DNA of 64,000 nucleotides from assembly GCF_021347895.1 (NCBI RefSeq), contig NC_067132.1, positions 29,703,757 to 29,767,756 of the forward strand, read 5' to 3'. This DNA is from Acanthochromis polyacanthus (Eukaryota > Chordata > Actinopteri > Pomacentridae). The position numbers and the translations under genes were made by a program. Below, in pieces: positions 43,381 to 55,020 of this stretch. Numbering within the stretch: the stretch's first letter is position 1; each line of letters begins with the position of its first letter. The notes under the pieces are model-generated. The model searched no databases. It worked only from the letters and a program-made list of their open reading frames with translations, and was not told where the DNA came from.

Positions 43381-46300
43381 TCAGCTGCAGCGTCTCACGT
43401 GCTCTAGCACATACTCTGGGAAGTGCAGACTGCACACCTGCAGACCGTCCAGTTTGCAAGGCATCCTGGGATACTCGTCCTCCTTCCATTTGTTCTCATC
43501 GGGGTCGAAGGTGAGGATGGAGTCACTGTAGTGGCCGTTGTAACACAGACCGCCCAGCACCATGATCTGCCTGTCCAACACCGCCACCCCGTGGCCGCTG
43601 CGGCCGATGGGCATGGAGGCCAGGATGGTCCACTCGTCAGTCTCTGGGTCGTACACCTCGGTGGACGGGCAGCCCTGCGACTCGAAGGACGCCCGCAGGA
43701 TCACGCACACGCCTCCGAACACGTACAGCTTCCCGTTGTGGGAGATCATCTTGTGGAAGCAGCGTGCGTAGTTCATTTTGGATTTGTTCTCCCAGCAGCT
43801 GGCGTGGGTGCCGGGCAGCAGCGGGCCTCGGCCGGCGCGTGTCCTGTGAGAGTCCGACCCGCCCGAGCTCCCGCCGCCGCCGCCTCCTCCGGCCTCCCGC
43901 CCCGGGTCGAACACGCACACCTGTTTGGAGGTGGAGGAGGACGTGATGCCGCCCGTGATGTACAGTTTACCGTTCAGAACCGTCCCCTCGTGGCCGTACT
44001 TGTTGACGGGGTACGGGTCCACGAACTCCCAGCGGTCCTCCGTGATGTCGTAGCGCTCCGTGGAGTAGAAGGTCTCGTCTCGCGTGCGGCCCGCCACCGC
44101 ATAAATAAACTTACCGATGACGCCGACGGCAAACTCTGACCTGCAAACAACAAACACCACGAATAGGTATCCATGAATAAATAATTAATCAGTAGAAGGT
44201 CGGAGAGCGTCTGAAACATTGCGTTCAAATTAACAAAACATGGCATGAATACACAGGAAAGATCACAGAAGAAGAAGCACGGTAAGAACTAGGGATGGAC
44301 TGATTAGCATGGCTGATACTTGGCATTTTTCTAATGATCTGTATTCTTATTTTCATTGGCTGATTACTGATAAACTAAATGCTCCACTCCAGGTCTGATG
44401 CAGCCTCCTCTCTCTGTCTGCCGTCACAGAAATGTCTCTCAAGCAGCAAAAACTGAATAAGAAACACAAACCAGGAAGTTAGCTTCTCATAGCAGCCAAG
44501 GCTATACTAACAACTAGCAGCTAAGCTAAGGCAGCCACAGATTAACCTGAAAGAGTCTGGAAAACAATAATAATATTTTAAGACATGGAACTTAGTGGAC
44601 AATACAAGTGATAGAAAGTGAAAATAAACTGTTATTGGCTCCAAATATCAGTTATCAGCCTTTCTTGATTACCAATAATCAACATCGGCCCTGGGAAACC
44701 CCTATCAGTCGACCCCTACTAAGAACTGGTGAGCTCTGGACGCTCTAACCTGGGAACAGACATGTCCGCCATGCGTAGCCACGAGTTCTGCCGGGGGTCG
44801 TAGCGGTAGACTTTGGAGGAAGCGTGAAACTCCCCGTCGGGTCCGAGCTCCTCTCCGCCCAGCAGGAAGGCAAAGTTGTTGACGATGGCCAGGCAGTCGG
44901 GTCGCAGCGGCACCTGAGGGCCCTCCAGCTCCCACCACACCTGAGAGACACCAGTTAGCACCAGTAAGTGTGAGTTAGCGACAGCACACTAGGCAATCAA
45001 ATTAGCCTGAGTTTAAGAGGCAAAAACACCAAAATGACAGCATTTATCTGTCAGATTTTGAATTAATCATCTGTGACCTGCCTTTCTGCCTGATTAAATT
45101 CAAGATACTTCATCAAAATGACTTTGTTCGACACGTTTTGCTTAAAAACAGACAGTCTGCTTCAATCCTGCTTCATTGCTGCTTTGTTTAAATGCCAAAA
45201 ACCTCACATTCAAGCATGGTGCGATGTTTTGATGCAAAGAAACAAAAGATTTAACCCTCTGAACTCTAAAATCCACTGAAAGTCATGTTGTCCTTATAAT
45301 ATATAAAAAAAAAAGACAATTTTTTGGAGCCAACAGTTGGAAAAACGCCTAGAATCGTTGGATTTTTAACGTTCAGGTGGTTCTTGGGTGCACTTAGTGT
45401 GGTTTCGTTGGGGAAACTGAACAAATCTAAGTAGAAAATCATCAAAATCCCCTTAAAAATTCACCCAAAACAGTCTGCTTTAACTCTGCTTCACTGCTGT
45501 TCTGTATAAATGCCAAAAAGCTCACATTTAAGCATGTAAGTTGGTGCGACGTTTTGACACAAAGACATCGAGATCCTGAAGGATTTAACCCTCTGAACCC
45601 CAAAATCCACAAACAGGTTTGAAAGTAATGATGTATTTATAAAAATGGACAAAACGACACCATTTAAATGACAATAATTATTGAAAAACACCCATTATGA
45701 TGTAGCTACAGACTAACTGGACGCATTCAAAAGTCCTGTTAAGGCAAAATAAAACCAAAAGATATTTAGTTTGCATCATGTGTGGCAAAGAAAAGCATCA
45801 AATCCTCACATTTCTGCTCAGATTAGAGTAGATTCAGGAGCATGGGTGAAACTAAAGCTAAATAAAAAACTGATGGGTCCACCTTGGGTCGCTGCAGCAG
45901 CAGGATCTTGCTGTTGACCATGCTGTGGCCGATCATCCCCCTGAAGACGGCGGTCTGCGGTCGAACCGAGCGGATCCGGTTGGAGCGGGTTTCCACCAGA
46001 GGCTGCTGGTTGACGTCGTGGAAGTAGCTGAGCGCCTGGTCCACCTCCTGCCTCAGCTGTCTGGAGTAGCGGTAGAACTCTGACGTCTTCACCTGCAGCA
46101 GGAAGGAGGAGAAAACCTGGAGGTAAAACGTCTGTTCTACAGGCTTCTGATGAGAGCGAGGCATTATGGGTAATTCATGTTGTGTTGTTTCAACTGTTAA
46201 TGGTCTTTACTAATGTTCTGTGATGGCTTTTATTTTATTGCTTTTTTGATGTTCATTGTCTTTATTAATGTTTTATTGTTGCTTTTAAATGTTTTCTGAC

Positions 46301-49300
46301 TTTCCTAAAGTTTTACTGTTGTTTTTTAATATGTACGGCCTTTTCTAACATTTTACCGTCTCTTAAAAATGTTTTATTGTTGCTTTTTAACATGCTTCAT
46401 TGGCTTTTTGTGAAGTTTTACTTTCTTTTTCTAATGTTTTATTGTCTTTTTTCTGAAGTTATACTTTCTTTTAAAATGTTTTATTGCTCCTTTTTAAATA
46501 TTTATGCTCTTCTCTAAAGTTTCATTGTGAGTTTTTTAATATTTACACTCTTTTCTAATGTTTTGTTGCTGCTTTTTCAATTTTTTTGTCTTTTCCAATG
46601 CTTTATATTTATATACTTCATACATTTACATTGTGTAGTACATCAGACAGATTTAGCTTTGATCATCTAATTATAAAAAAAACAAACAGTCCAACGTGAA
46701 TCATGGACTGACCTTCTCGAAGATGTTGGCGGGCGTCATGAGGCAGAAGCGGATGGACTGAACGATGGTGTCGGTGTGCCTCCAGCGCCGCCGGTCGTGT
46801 CGCAGCCACGCCTGCACGGCTTCATACAGCTCGATTTCTGGGAATCGGCTCAGAGCGTCGCTGTTCAGGTACGCCTGGTCCAGAGAAAAGAAAAACTGGA
46901 AGTGAGACTGGAAGACGGTTTATCTGCGTCTCATTGACCGATCGGGCAGCTTTGGTTTTACTTTTCCCCTCTGAGTGAAGCTTCATTTATTCCTCCTATC
47001 AGTCTAAATATGTTCCACACAAAGCTGTTCATGAAAGAATCTGTGGAATACCGCTGGCATGTGCAGTACTGTCATTTCTATAATTAGTAATTATGTATAT
47101 TATGTATATATTTATTTCTGGACTATATTTGCTAAATGTTTGCACCTGTCTGACTTTGCTGCTGCAACACTGCAAGTTTCCCCACAGTGGGATTAATAAA
47201 GGCTCATCTAATCGTACCTTGTTTTATTTTACTGCATCTCATCTCATTGTTTTTCATCTTATTTTGTCTCATCTCAATTTATCTTATCCATCTTAATTCG
47301 TTATTTATCTCATCTCATTTCATCTTTTCCCATCTTATCTTCTCTCATTTTATCTTTTCTTGTCTCATCTTATATCATCGCATCTCATGCTATCTTTTCT
47401 CATTTTATTTGATCTCATCTCATGTTCTTATTTATCTCATCTTATTTTATCTTGGCTCATCTTTTATCATCTCATCTCAGTCTGTTTTTATCTTATTTTC
47501 TCTCATATTGTATCTTCTCATCTTATTTTATCGTATCTCATTTGACCTCATCTTATCATGTCTCATCTATCATCTCAGCTTATCTCATGTTACTTTATTA
47601 TATCTTTTCTCATTGTATCTCATCTTCTTATCTCACCTCATCTTATTGTGCTTCATTTCATCATATTTTATCTATTTTATCTCAGTGTCTCATTTTGTCT
47701 TACTGGGTTTCATCTTATTTCATCTCATTTTATTTTTTCTCATATTTTATCTCATTGTATCTTATGTTTCATCTTTTAGATTATCTTATCTCAGTTCATT
47801 TTATTTTCTCATCTCGTATTTTATCTCATGTCTGTCTCATCTCGTCTCACATGATTTGATCTTATCTCATCCCATCTCACCTAAACTTAAGTAATCTCAT
47901 CTTATATTGCTTTATCTTATCTCATTGTATCTTATGTCATTGCATTGTCTTACACTAATTCAAGTAAACTAGACAAAGATGGTGACTAAAGCTTTGGACA
48001 GGCTGAACACAGGAGCTGTAGGTGTGTGAGAGTATTTATAAATCCAACGATTTGCCCAGACGGACCTGCAGTCTTTCTAGGCTGAGGTAGGACAGGAAGT
48101 CTGCTCGGCTCATGAGGGGGACGAAGTTGTCGAGCAGGAAGTTGTCGAGCTGCTCCTGGACGCCCTCCACGCCCACGCTGAAGTCCTCCAGGAGACGCAT
48201 GACCTCAGCGCAGTTCTCCAGGCAGATCTTGGCCAGCAGGAAGGAGCAGCAGAACTCCACCGCCTCCGTCAGCTGGACGTACATGGCCGCCTGCGAGGGA
48301 CGGCGAGAGGTGAGTTTCCCCGTGGGCTCCGGTTCAAACACAAACGTTCACATGAGGCGGCTCGGTTACCTGCAGGATCTCCTGGACGGTGGGCATGCTG
48401 AGCTCCAGGGAGCCGTAGTACATGAAGCGCAGGATGTGGCCGAAGCCGGCGGCCGTCAGCCCCTTCATGTGGATCTTGTCCTGGTCCCGCTCCCTCATGT
48501 CTGCCGTGAACATGACCCGGAAGTAGTCGCTCTGGGTGGCCAGCAGCGCCTTGTGGGCCTGGAGGAGGGAGAAGACACCAGGCAGACGGGGATTAAAGCA
48601 CAGGATGTTTTAGAGGATTCAGATATATTTTATAGTGTTTATTTTATAGTAATAAGACGTATATTATTGTGTTTGTTATAGTGTTAAGGAGTATTCATAG
48701 TGTTCAGGTGTATTTTATAGATTTAAGCAGTATTTTGAAGTGCTTATTTTATAGTGTTAAGAAGCATTTCCTATTGTTAAGATGTATTTATAGTGTTTAT
48801 TTCATAGTATTAAGATGTATTTATGGTGTTTATTTCATAGTATTTAGATGCATTTATAGTGATAAGGTGTATTTTATAGAATTTAGGAATCATTTTAAAG
48901 TGTTTATTTTATAGTATTAAATATATTTTATTTTTTTAGATGCATTTTACAGGATTAAGACATATTTTATATTGATTATTTTTCAGCTAACATATTTTAT
49001 AGTGTTAAGATGCATTTTAAAGTATTAAAATGTACATTAAAATGTTAAGGCGTATTTTGTAATTTTAGGAATTTTTTACAGTGTTTATTTTATAGTATTA
49101 AATGTATTTATAGTGATAAGGTGCATTTTATAGAGTTAAGTCTATTATAATGTTAAGACATATTTCAAAGTCTTAAAACATGCATCAAAGTGTTAAGATG
49201 TATTTTATAGTCTTGAGATGTATTTATAGTGTTAAGGTGTATTTTATAGTTAAGATGCATTTTAAAATGTTTATTTTAATGTATTATAGGTGGGTTAAAT

Positions 49301-49775
49301 CTTGACTCCACAAAACAAAATATTTTTATACGGAAAGCCATTATTTTCTATTTAGAAATGTAAAAACATGGAGTTTTAAGTGCATTGTGTTGCATCTGAA
49401 CCACTTCAGACCAGATCAAAAACCTCTATGCTTAGATGGGCTAAATCTGGAGTAGACCATATTTTTGGGCCAACAGTTTTTATTGGTACAATCCTGGTCC
49501 AGGAAGAGCCCATGCAGGAACCCAGTGGACTGAAAGGATCCAGTCACAGGACCCCCGTAGAGGTCCATGTTTATGAACAGTGATCAGAGGTGATCTGGCA
49601 GCAGCTGTAGGTGGTTTTAATGCTGTGTGTTTTACTCGTGTACCTGGAAGTGGTGCTCCTCTATCAACAGCGTGACGTCCAGCAGCAGACGCTCCTCGTA
49701 CAGCGCCCGGAAGCCCGACGACACGCTCCCATCGTGCACCTGGGACAGGTACACCTCCACATCCGCCCCCGACAT
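43381..49775 (-). CDS. klhl15: Kelch-like protein 15, CUL3 substrate adaptor
   Basis: Coding exons in transcript order: 49644-49775, 48370-48558, 48066-48290, 46713-46874, 45883-46092, 44750-44940, 43381-44140, totalling 1869 nt and 622 aa (human 604). KLHL15 brings substrates such as the PP2A subunit B'-beta and CtIP to CUL3 ubiquitin ligase. The BTB domain covers about 30-130 (LLLDVTLLIEEHHFQ, HKALLATQSDYFRVMF). The BACK domain covers about 135-240 (FCCSFLLAKICLENC, FPEIELYEAVQAWLRHDRRRW). Kelch blades follow from about 310, including FRGMIGHSMVNSKILLL, VWWELEGPQVPLRPDCL, NSWLRMADMSVPRSEFAVGV and LYVFGGVCVILRASFESQG. The protein ends CSLHFPEYVLEHVRRCS. The extra length is mostly a Gly/Ser-rich insertion near 454-466. 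A hAT MITE lies just beyond the exon 6 donor. Confidence 0.96.
44282..44726. mobile_element. hAT MITE with TAGGG...CCCTA termini
   Basis: The element spans 44290-44718: it starts TAGGGATGGACTGAT and ends ATCAGTCGACCCCTA. It is flanked by an 8-bp duplication with one mismatch (GTAAGAAC at 44282-44289, CTAAGAAC at 44719-44726). A related segment lies in EIF2S3 intron 4. In KLHL15 intron 6 the flank lies 23 bp from the last base of exon 6 (44750). Confidence 0.8.
45100..45620. repeat. Degenerate tandem duplication, about 340 bp unit
   Basis: Two related copies, near 45140-45300 and 45470-45620, share ACAGTCTGCTT, TAAATGCCAAAAA, GGTGCGA and GATTTAACCCTCTGAAC. KLHL15 intron 5. Confidence 0.55.
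47180..47960. repeat. TCATCTTATC pentanucleotide-like array
   Basis: About 780 bp of TCATC, TTATC and TCATT pentamers (plus-strand pyrimidine-rich). KLHL15 intron 3. Ser/Leu/Ile-rich plus-strand open frames here are artefacts. Confidence 0.85.
48600..49290. repeat. TTATAGTGTTAAGATGTATT tandem array
   Basis: Units of about 15-40 bp with GTGTTTATTTTATAGTATTA and AAGATGTATTTATAGTG. KLHL15 intron 1. Confidence 0.75.
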
Positions 49776-49988
49776 AACACACCTGGAGGCAGGAGGAAGG
49801 GAGAGTTCAGAAATCTGAGCCGCAGCCGCCTCGGTACCGACATAAAGGACGGACAGACGGACACTGAAACATGAACTCTGTATACACAAAGACGTTAAAG
49901 CCTCTCAGAGGAGAAAGATTTGTTTCTGAGAACTCAGCTGAGAACAGAAAGTGAGGGGCTGGAAGGGCATTCGACAGGACGCTCAGAT

Positions 49989-50402
49989 TTAACCCTTGTG
50001 TCGTCCTGCTAGTCAAAATTGACCCGTTCTCAAGTTTGAAAAAGTGGGAAAAAGTATATGTATTTGTTTTCACAGTGAAACTTCTGATGTCCACATTTTC
50101 AACATTTTTTGGTGGAAAAAAAGAAATGTTAAAAATGTTTCACAACATTCACAGAAAAACCAAACAAAATGCACTGGCTTTTGGTTGATTTTTATGTGAA
50201 TGTATTTTTTATGAAAATATTAGAAGTTTTACTGATATATATGGGATCACTTTAGATATTTGTAAGATTTTGTTTTGAAGATTTTTTTGAAAATATTTTC
50301 AGAAACTTTTGGGGAATTTATTTTGCTGAAGTTTTTGATTTTTTTTCAGACAAGGAAACAATATTTTTTGGTGCCCGTGAATGTGGACAACAGGAGGGTT
50401 AA
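49989..50402 (+). mobile_element. piggyBac-like MITE, complete copy
   Basis: A 414-bp element bounded by TTAA at 49989-49992 and 50399-50402. Imperfect terminal repeats are CCCTTGTGTCGTCCTGC and the complement of GTGGACAACAGGAGGG. TTAA target sites are diagnostic of piggyBac-type elements. The interior is AT-rich with no transposase. Two further partial copies are in this window (2565-2959, 21170-21486). Confidence 0.75.
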
Positions 50403-50588
50403 AAGCTCAGCACTTCAGCTGTTACTCCTCCACCGTTCTGTCCGCCGACACACCGGGAAAAAAACGTCAGACGGCGGGAAAAGAAAAGAGAAAGAAGAGA
50501 AATCTGTACAAACAACGGCCTCACTGAGAACACACAGAACCACACGTGTAGGAAGAAAACAAACACACACATCATCACTGATAGAGAA

Positions 50589-50610
50589 CACACACACACA
50601 CACACACACA
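50589..50610. repeat. CA microsatellite
   Basis: Eleven CA dinucleotides beside the donor of a candidate KLHL15 leader exon. Confidence 0.85.
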
Positions 50611-53099
50611 GCACACTCACCTCTGATTGGCCACGGGCATGTCAGAGGGGGGTGTCCGAGCCAATCAGAGGACAGTGCCCCTTGTGTCCAGTGGATGCTA
50701 ACAAAGTCCCTTTTCTGAGCGTCAATCACCTGGACGACAAAGCCAACACAACCGCCACATTAAAGCATGAACATCTCCAGTCGCACGGCCACAAGTATGC
50801 GGACGCTCGGGCTGCAGCTCCACCACAAACCGTCCGCATACTTCTGACCGCGTCGTTTATGTCAACAAAATGTGGCAAAAACAATCAGAACTGCAGAGAA
50901 AATCAGTCCCGTTACCAACGTTATGAAGCAAACATTAGCTGCAGTTAAGCTAATTCCAGTTTATTCCAGTTTTTATCTTGTTTTAATCGACTTTGCTGCA
51001 ACTTGTGAAGATGGACCAAACATAATTTATGTGACAGATGTGAAAGTACTGAATTAAACACCCACACTGTCATAAACTGGAATTAGTTTAATTTAATCCG
51101 ACAACCTAACGCTGTGTGAAGACTTTAGATAGAGGAGTGGGACAGAAAAGTGGGTCAGAATTAATAATAATAATCTCAGTAATAAATAGAGGAATGTTTG
51201 TTGGTGGGTCTTTTTGTTTTTCACGTCCTTAAAACTGTATGTCCAATTAATGCTAATTTTGTGGATGTATTGAAGTTCTTTTGGGGTCACTGATTGTGTT
51301 TTTAAAGGTCTGAAAAAGTTCTGTACAAGTATTAAGTATTATTGTTCTGAAGAAAGTTTAACTAAAGTCCGTTAGCATGGCTAGCAGTAGCTGCCTTCTG
51401 CGAGTAAAAATAATAAAAAAAGCGAACTAGATGTAATAATTTGCTAAAATTCTGATGAAATAATAAAAAAGACCACTTTTGGGGGGTTATTTTTAAGGTA
51501 TGTTTTATTAATTTTAATGTATAAATCTTATATTGCCTGTACATCAGGGAATGTTATTGGAAATTAGCTTTTAGCGTCACCTGCTATAAAAACTACTGAT
51601 GTGATAGAACTAAAACATCCACTCTTTCTCACGTCAGAGTTATTTACTGCTTGTGACTTTTTACAACTTTAAATCGACCTCAGCGTTTGCTAAAGTTGAG
51701 GATTCTTTCAGGAGGAAACTGCAGCACTTTGGAGGGTTTTGCATTCCGAGGATCTAACCTTTAACCTCCCTTAAATCTCCAACTATAGGAGCTGAAGCAG
51801 CAGACAGTCTGGAGGAGTCACATGATGCTGAATAGTGACAGAAAGTAGTTTGTTTGTTTGTGTTTGCCGTTGCGGAGTGTTAAAGTCGTACCTTTTGGAG
51901 CCCGGGCGAACAATCACAGGCTTTGACGGCTGAGCGCTAAGGGGCCGCTCGCATTTCCTGTGTTTATGTTTCCCTGGTTCTAACAGAAGAGACAGAAAGA
52001 GAAGATTTAGACGAGGAAAACACAAGAAGATCATCAGACCAATCAGAAGCAGTTTACAAATTACAGCTCAGTTAAATGTAAAATGACTGTTCTCAAGGCT
52101 GTGGACCTGATATTTTATTATATAAACAGCAAGGAAATCCATTAAATTGTTGTTTTGTACTTTATTCCTTTAACAAATGCATCAGTTGACCATCTAATGA
52201 TTTCAATATTAGTCTGCAGAACCTCTAAATGTAAAAGCATTAATGGTGAAGTTAAGTTACCAGAGTTGAAGTGAGGTTAAGTGACTATTTCTGGGTGAAA
52301 TCAGGACATATTTAACAGAAAACAACTTTATAAATCAGTTTAAATTACTGTCTGGTTTTTGCAATAGTAAGTCAATTCCTCTTTGTTTGAGTTTCAGGTA
52401 TTATAATTGATCAATAGGAATGAAATTCATCCACTTGTTTGGTGATTTTTCTCAAACAAATCCATCAGTTGACCATTTAATCATTTCAATATTAGTCCAC
52501 ACAGCCTGGAAGCATAAAACAAAAAATAGGAAGTTAGGTAACTTGAGGTTAAGTGGCTGTTTCTGGGTGAAATCAGGATTTATCTAACAGACTACAGCTC
52601 TGTAAATCAGTGTGAATCCAGGTGTACTTTCCTCTGACTATGTGACTGACCAGAAAAACAACAGGTTGACAGACTGAAACCAGAGCAGCTCAGAGTCTTG
52701 TTAACTAACGTATTAAGCAGCTGCTAGTCACTACAGAGCCTCACTTGTGGGTCAGAGCCTCGCTGTAAACTTCTGTTTGTGTTTCCTCACAATCATGACA
52801 ACAAGGTGGGCAGAGCTATGCTAAAGGCTAACATCGGTACAGAGAGGCTAACGGTGGTTAAACTGCTTTTACACCGACATGAGGAGCCCTGCAGCGGGTT
52901 AGACAGCCGGGCTATGTCGGCTTCTTCAGTTTTTATGGGGGGATGTGAGCTACACGAAGAGATTAAAGCCCCAAAACAAAGGCAGCACCGACGACTCCCT
53001 GTCAGCTCTGGTACCCACAGCCGAACATGCTAGCTGTTCGTTTACATGATTTATAGGAGGAAAATGTAAAAAAAAATGCAATATTTGGCTCCACGGTGA

Positions 53100-53550
53100 G
53101 TAACCACACGGTTAAATCAACTGTCACGACTCTCGGCTGCGGTGACAGGAGCTACGGGGGAGTCCGACACCTGCTCCGCCGGGGGAGCAGCGTTAGCTTA
53201 GCGGCTAAATCAGCCGTCTCACCTCGGCGGTGCGAATCCCCACAACCCCTCTTGGACCAGGCAGCTCTGGCTCCTTCGGACATGAAGTTGCGGGTTCGAT
53301 TCCGGGATCAGGAGAGCGGCGGGCAGCGGTGCACTGCCATGGTGTCGGTACCGTCCATCTGCCAGAAGAAGAGACCCCCCGCACGGCTCCGAGCTGACGG
53401 TACCGAGCCTCAGAGATCCACAGGCTCTGCAGTCGCCATCTTCTGCACCGGCGTCATTTCCCTTCTGGGCGGAACTGAAGGGCGGAGAGGAGCCGCAGCC
53501 GATCCGCCAGATGATGGACCACTACCACAGGAAAATACATCAGATCATTT
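53100..53550 (-). promoter_or_regulatory. klhl15: CpG-rich island, probable KLHL15 promoter
   Basis: A sharp CpG- and GC-rich block in otherwise AT-rich DNA. On the minus strand AAGATGGCG (53434-53442) is a YY1 motif, which typically sits at or just downstream of transcription starts, and a clean donor follows at 53223/53222. Together these suggest KLHL15 transcription starts near 53450. A 152-codon open frame on the plus strand is Arg/Ser-rich, unlike any family I recognise, and is probably a by-product of GC content. Confidence 0.55.
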
Positions 53551-53654
53551 ATAGGAACTGCTAAAAGTTAAAAAAAAAAAAAAAAACATAAAAATAATCA
53601 AAACGCCAAATATTCCGCTTTTAATGCACTGCTGAGCAGTTTAATTCATAATGT

Positions 53655-54545
53655 AGATAGATAGACCCAAAATAACTGCAGAGAGATGAAAATTGAAACC
53701 ATGAAGAGATGCAAAGTGAACAAAAACAAAGTAAAATGCCTGCAAAGGGTTGCAAAATGACCACAGAGACATAGAAAATGACTACAAGGAAACACAAAAT
53801 GACCACAAAGAGACGAAAAATGGCCAACAAGAGGTACACAAAATTACTGCACAGGGATTTTAAAAAATGCCTGCAAAGAGATGAAAATGACCACCGGGAC
53901 AAATAAACTGACTGTTGAGATGCAAAATGATTACAAACAATTAAAACTGACTGCAAAGAGATGCAAAAATAGCATGAACTAATTAAATTTGACTGCAAAG
54001 ACATACTAAATGATCACAGTGGGTATAAAAATGACCATAAAGAGAAGCAAAATGACCCCAGAGAGACAGAAAACAACTACAGATAGACACAAAATAACCA
54101 CTGAGAAATGAAAATTGGCTGCAAAGAGATGCAAAATTACAATAAACTAATTAAACTTGACTGCAAAGAGACATAAATTACCATAGAGAGATGAAAACTC
54201 ACAATAAAGACATGCAAAATTACAATAAGTAAATTAAAACTCACTGCAAAAAGATGCAAAACGACCACGAGATATAAAAGGACGACAAATAGACACAAAA
54301 TCACCACAGAGAAATAAAAATTGACTGTAAAGAGATGAAAATTACTACAGAGACACATAAATTGAGATGCAAAATGATGATAATGAGATATAGGATGACC
54401 ACAAAGAAATGTAAAATAACCACAGAGAGACAGAAAATGACTACAAGGAAACACAAAATGACCACAAACAGATTAAAAAACCTGCAAAGGGTTGTAAAAT
54501 GACCACAAATCAACACAAAACAGAAACATGTTGACACAAAACAAC
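53655..54545. repeat. AGACACAAAATGACCACAAAGAG minisatellite
   Basis: Degenerate units of about 21-23 bp. The array continues at 55020-55170 on the other side of an inserted hAT MITE. Same family as 14335-14620. Confidence 0.75.
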
Positions 54546-54581
54546 TACAACAACTTTCATGGATGGAGAACACATGCAAAA

Positions 54582-55020
54582 CTCAAAATCAGGGATGTCA
54601 AACTCATTCCACAAAGGGCCGGCGTGGCTGCAGGTTTTTGTTCCAACTAAGCAGCATCACACCAGACCTGACTCATTTAATCAACCGATCTCAGTCTCCA
54701 GACAGGTGATTGGTCAGACTGTGTGCTCTAGGCTACAGCATTTAGTTCCAACATATCTACAGCACACAGTCTGACCAATGACCTCTCTTAGCAATCAACT
54801 GATCTCAGTCTCCAGACAGGTGATTGGTCAGACTGTGTGCTCTAGGCTACAGCATTTAGTTCCAACATATCTACAGCACACAGTCTGACCAATGACCTCT
54901 CTGGAGACTGAGATCGGTTGATTAAATGAGTCAGGTCTGGTGTGATGCTGCTTAGTTGGAACAAAAACCTGCAGCCATGCCGGCCCTTTGTGGAATGAGT
55001 TTGACATCCCTGCTCAAAAT
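54582..55020. mobile_element. hAT MITE (CAGGGATGTCAAACTC termini)
   Basis: The element spans 54590-55012: termini CAGGGATGTCAAACTCATTC and its complement. It is flanked by a perfect 8-bp target duplication CTCAAAAT at 54582-54589 and 55013-55020. The whole element is nearly palindromic. Inside, a 114-bp segment beginning GATCTCAGTCTCCAGACAGG is tandemly duplicated, and each copy is itself a hairpin (GGTCAGACTGTGTGCT and complement). Confidence 0.9.

Larger units (their letters stand above)
49782..53450 (-). other. klhl15: KLHL15 5' region with candidate noncoding leader exons
   Basis: The first coding exon has an acceptor (CTCCAG) at 49783-49788, so its exon begins at 49782 and the leader must be spliced. 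On the minus strand three upstream segments end in good donors. 53223 up to about 53450 ends GAG/GTGAGAC. 51892-51979 has an acceptor after TTCTGTTAG and donor AAG/GTACGA. 50621-50729 has acceptor TCGTCCAG and donor GAG/GTGAGTG. Any combination could form the 5' UTR. This is inference from splice signals only. The remaining sequence (51060-51850, 52040-53090) shows no gene. Confidence 0.4.

Noticed and set aside
43423..44139. A 238-codon plus-strand open frame
   Set aside because: Exact antisense of KLHL15 exon 7; GC-rich codon bias creates the shadow frame.
47187..47894. A 235-codon Ser/Leu/Ile/Phe open frame
   Set aside because: Translation of the TCATC/TTATC array in a KLHL15 intron.
53190..53305. 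tRNA-like boxes (TAGCTTAGCGG, GGTGCGAATCC, GGTTCGATTCC)
   Set aside because: I could not fold a cloverleaf with paired acceptor ends, and the motifs overlap the probable KLHL15 exon and donor; likely chance.
53096..53554. A 152-codon open frame in the CpG island
   Set aside because: No recognisable domain and composition explained by GC content; sits over the presumed minus-strand KLHL15 first exon.
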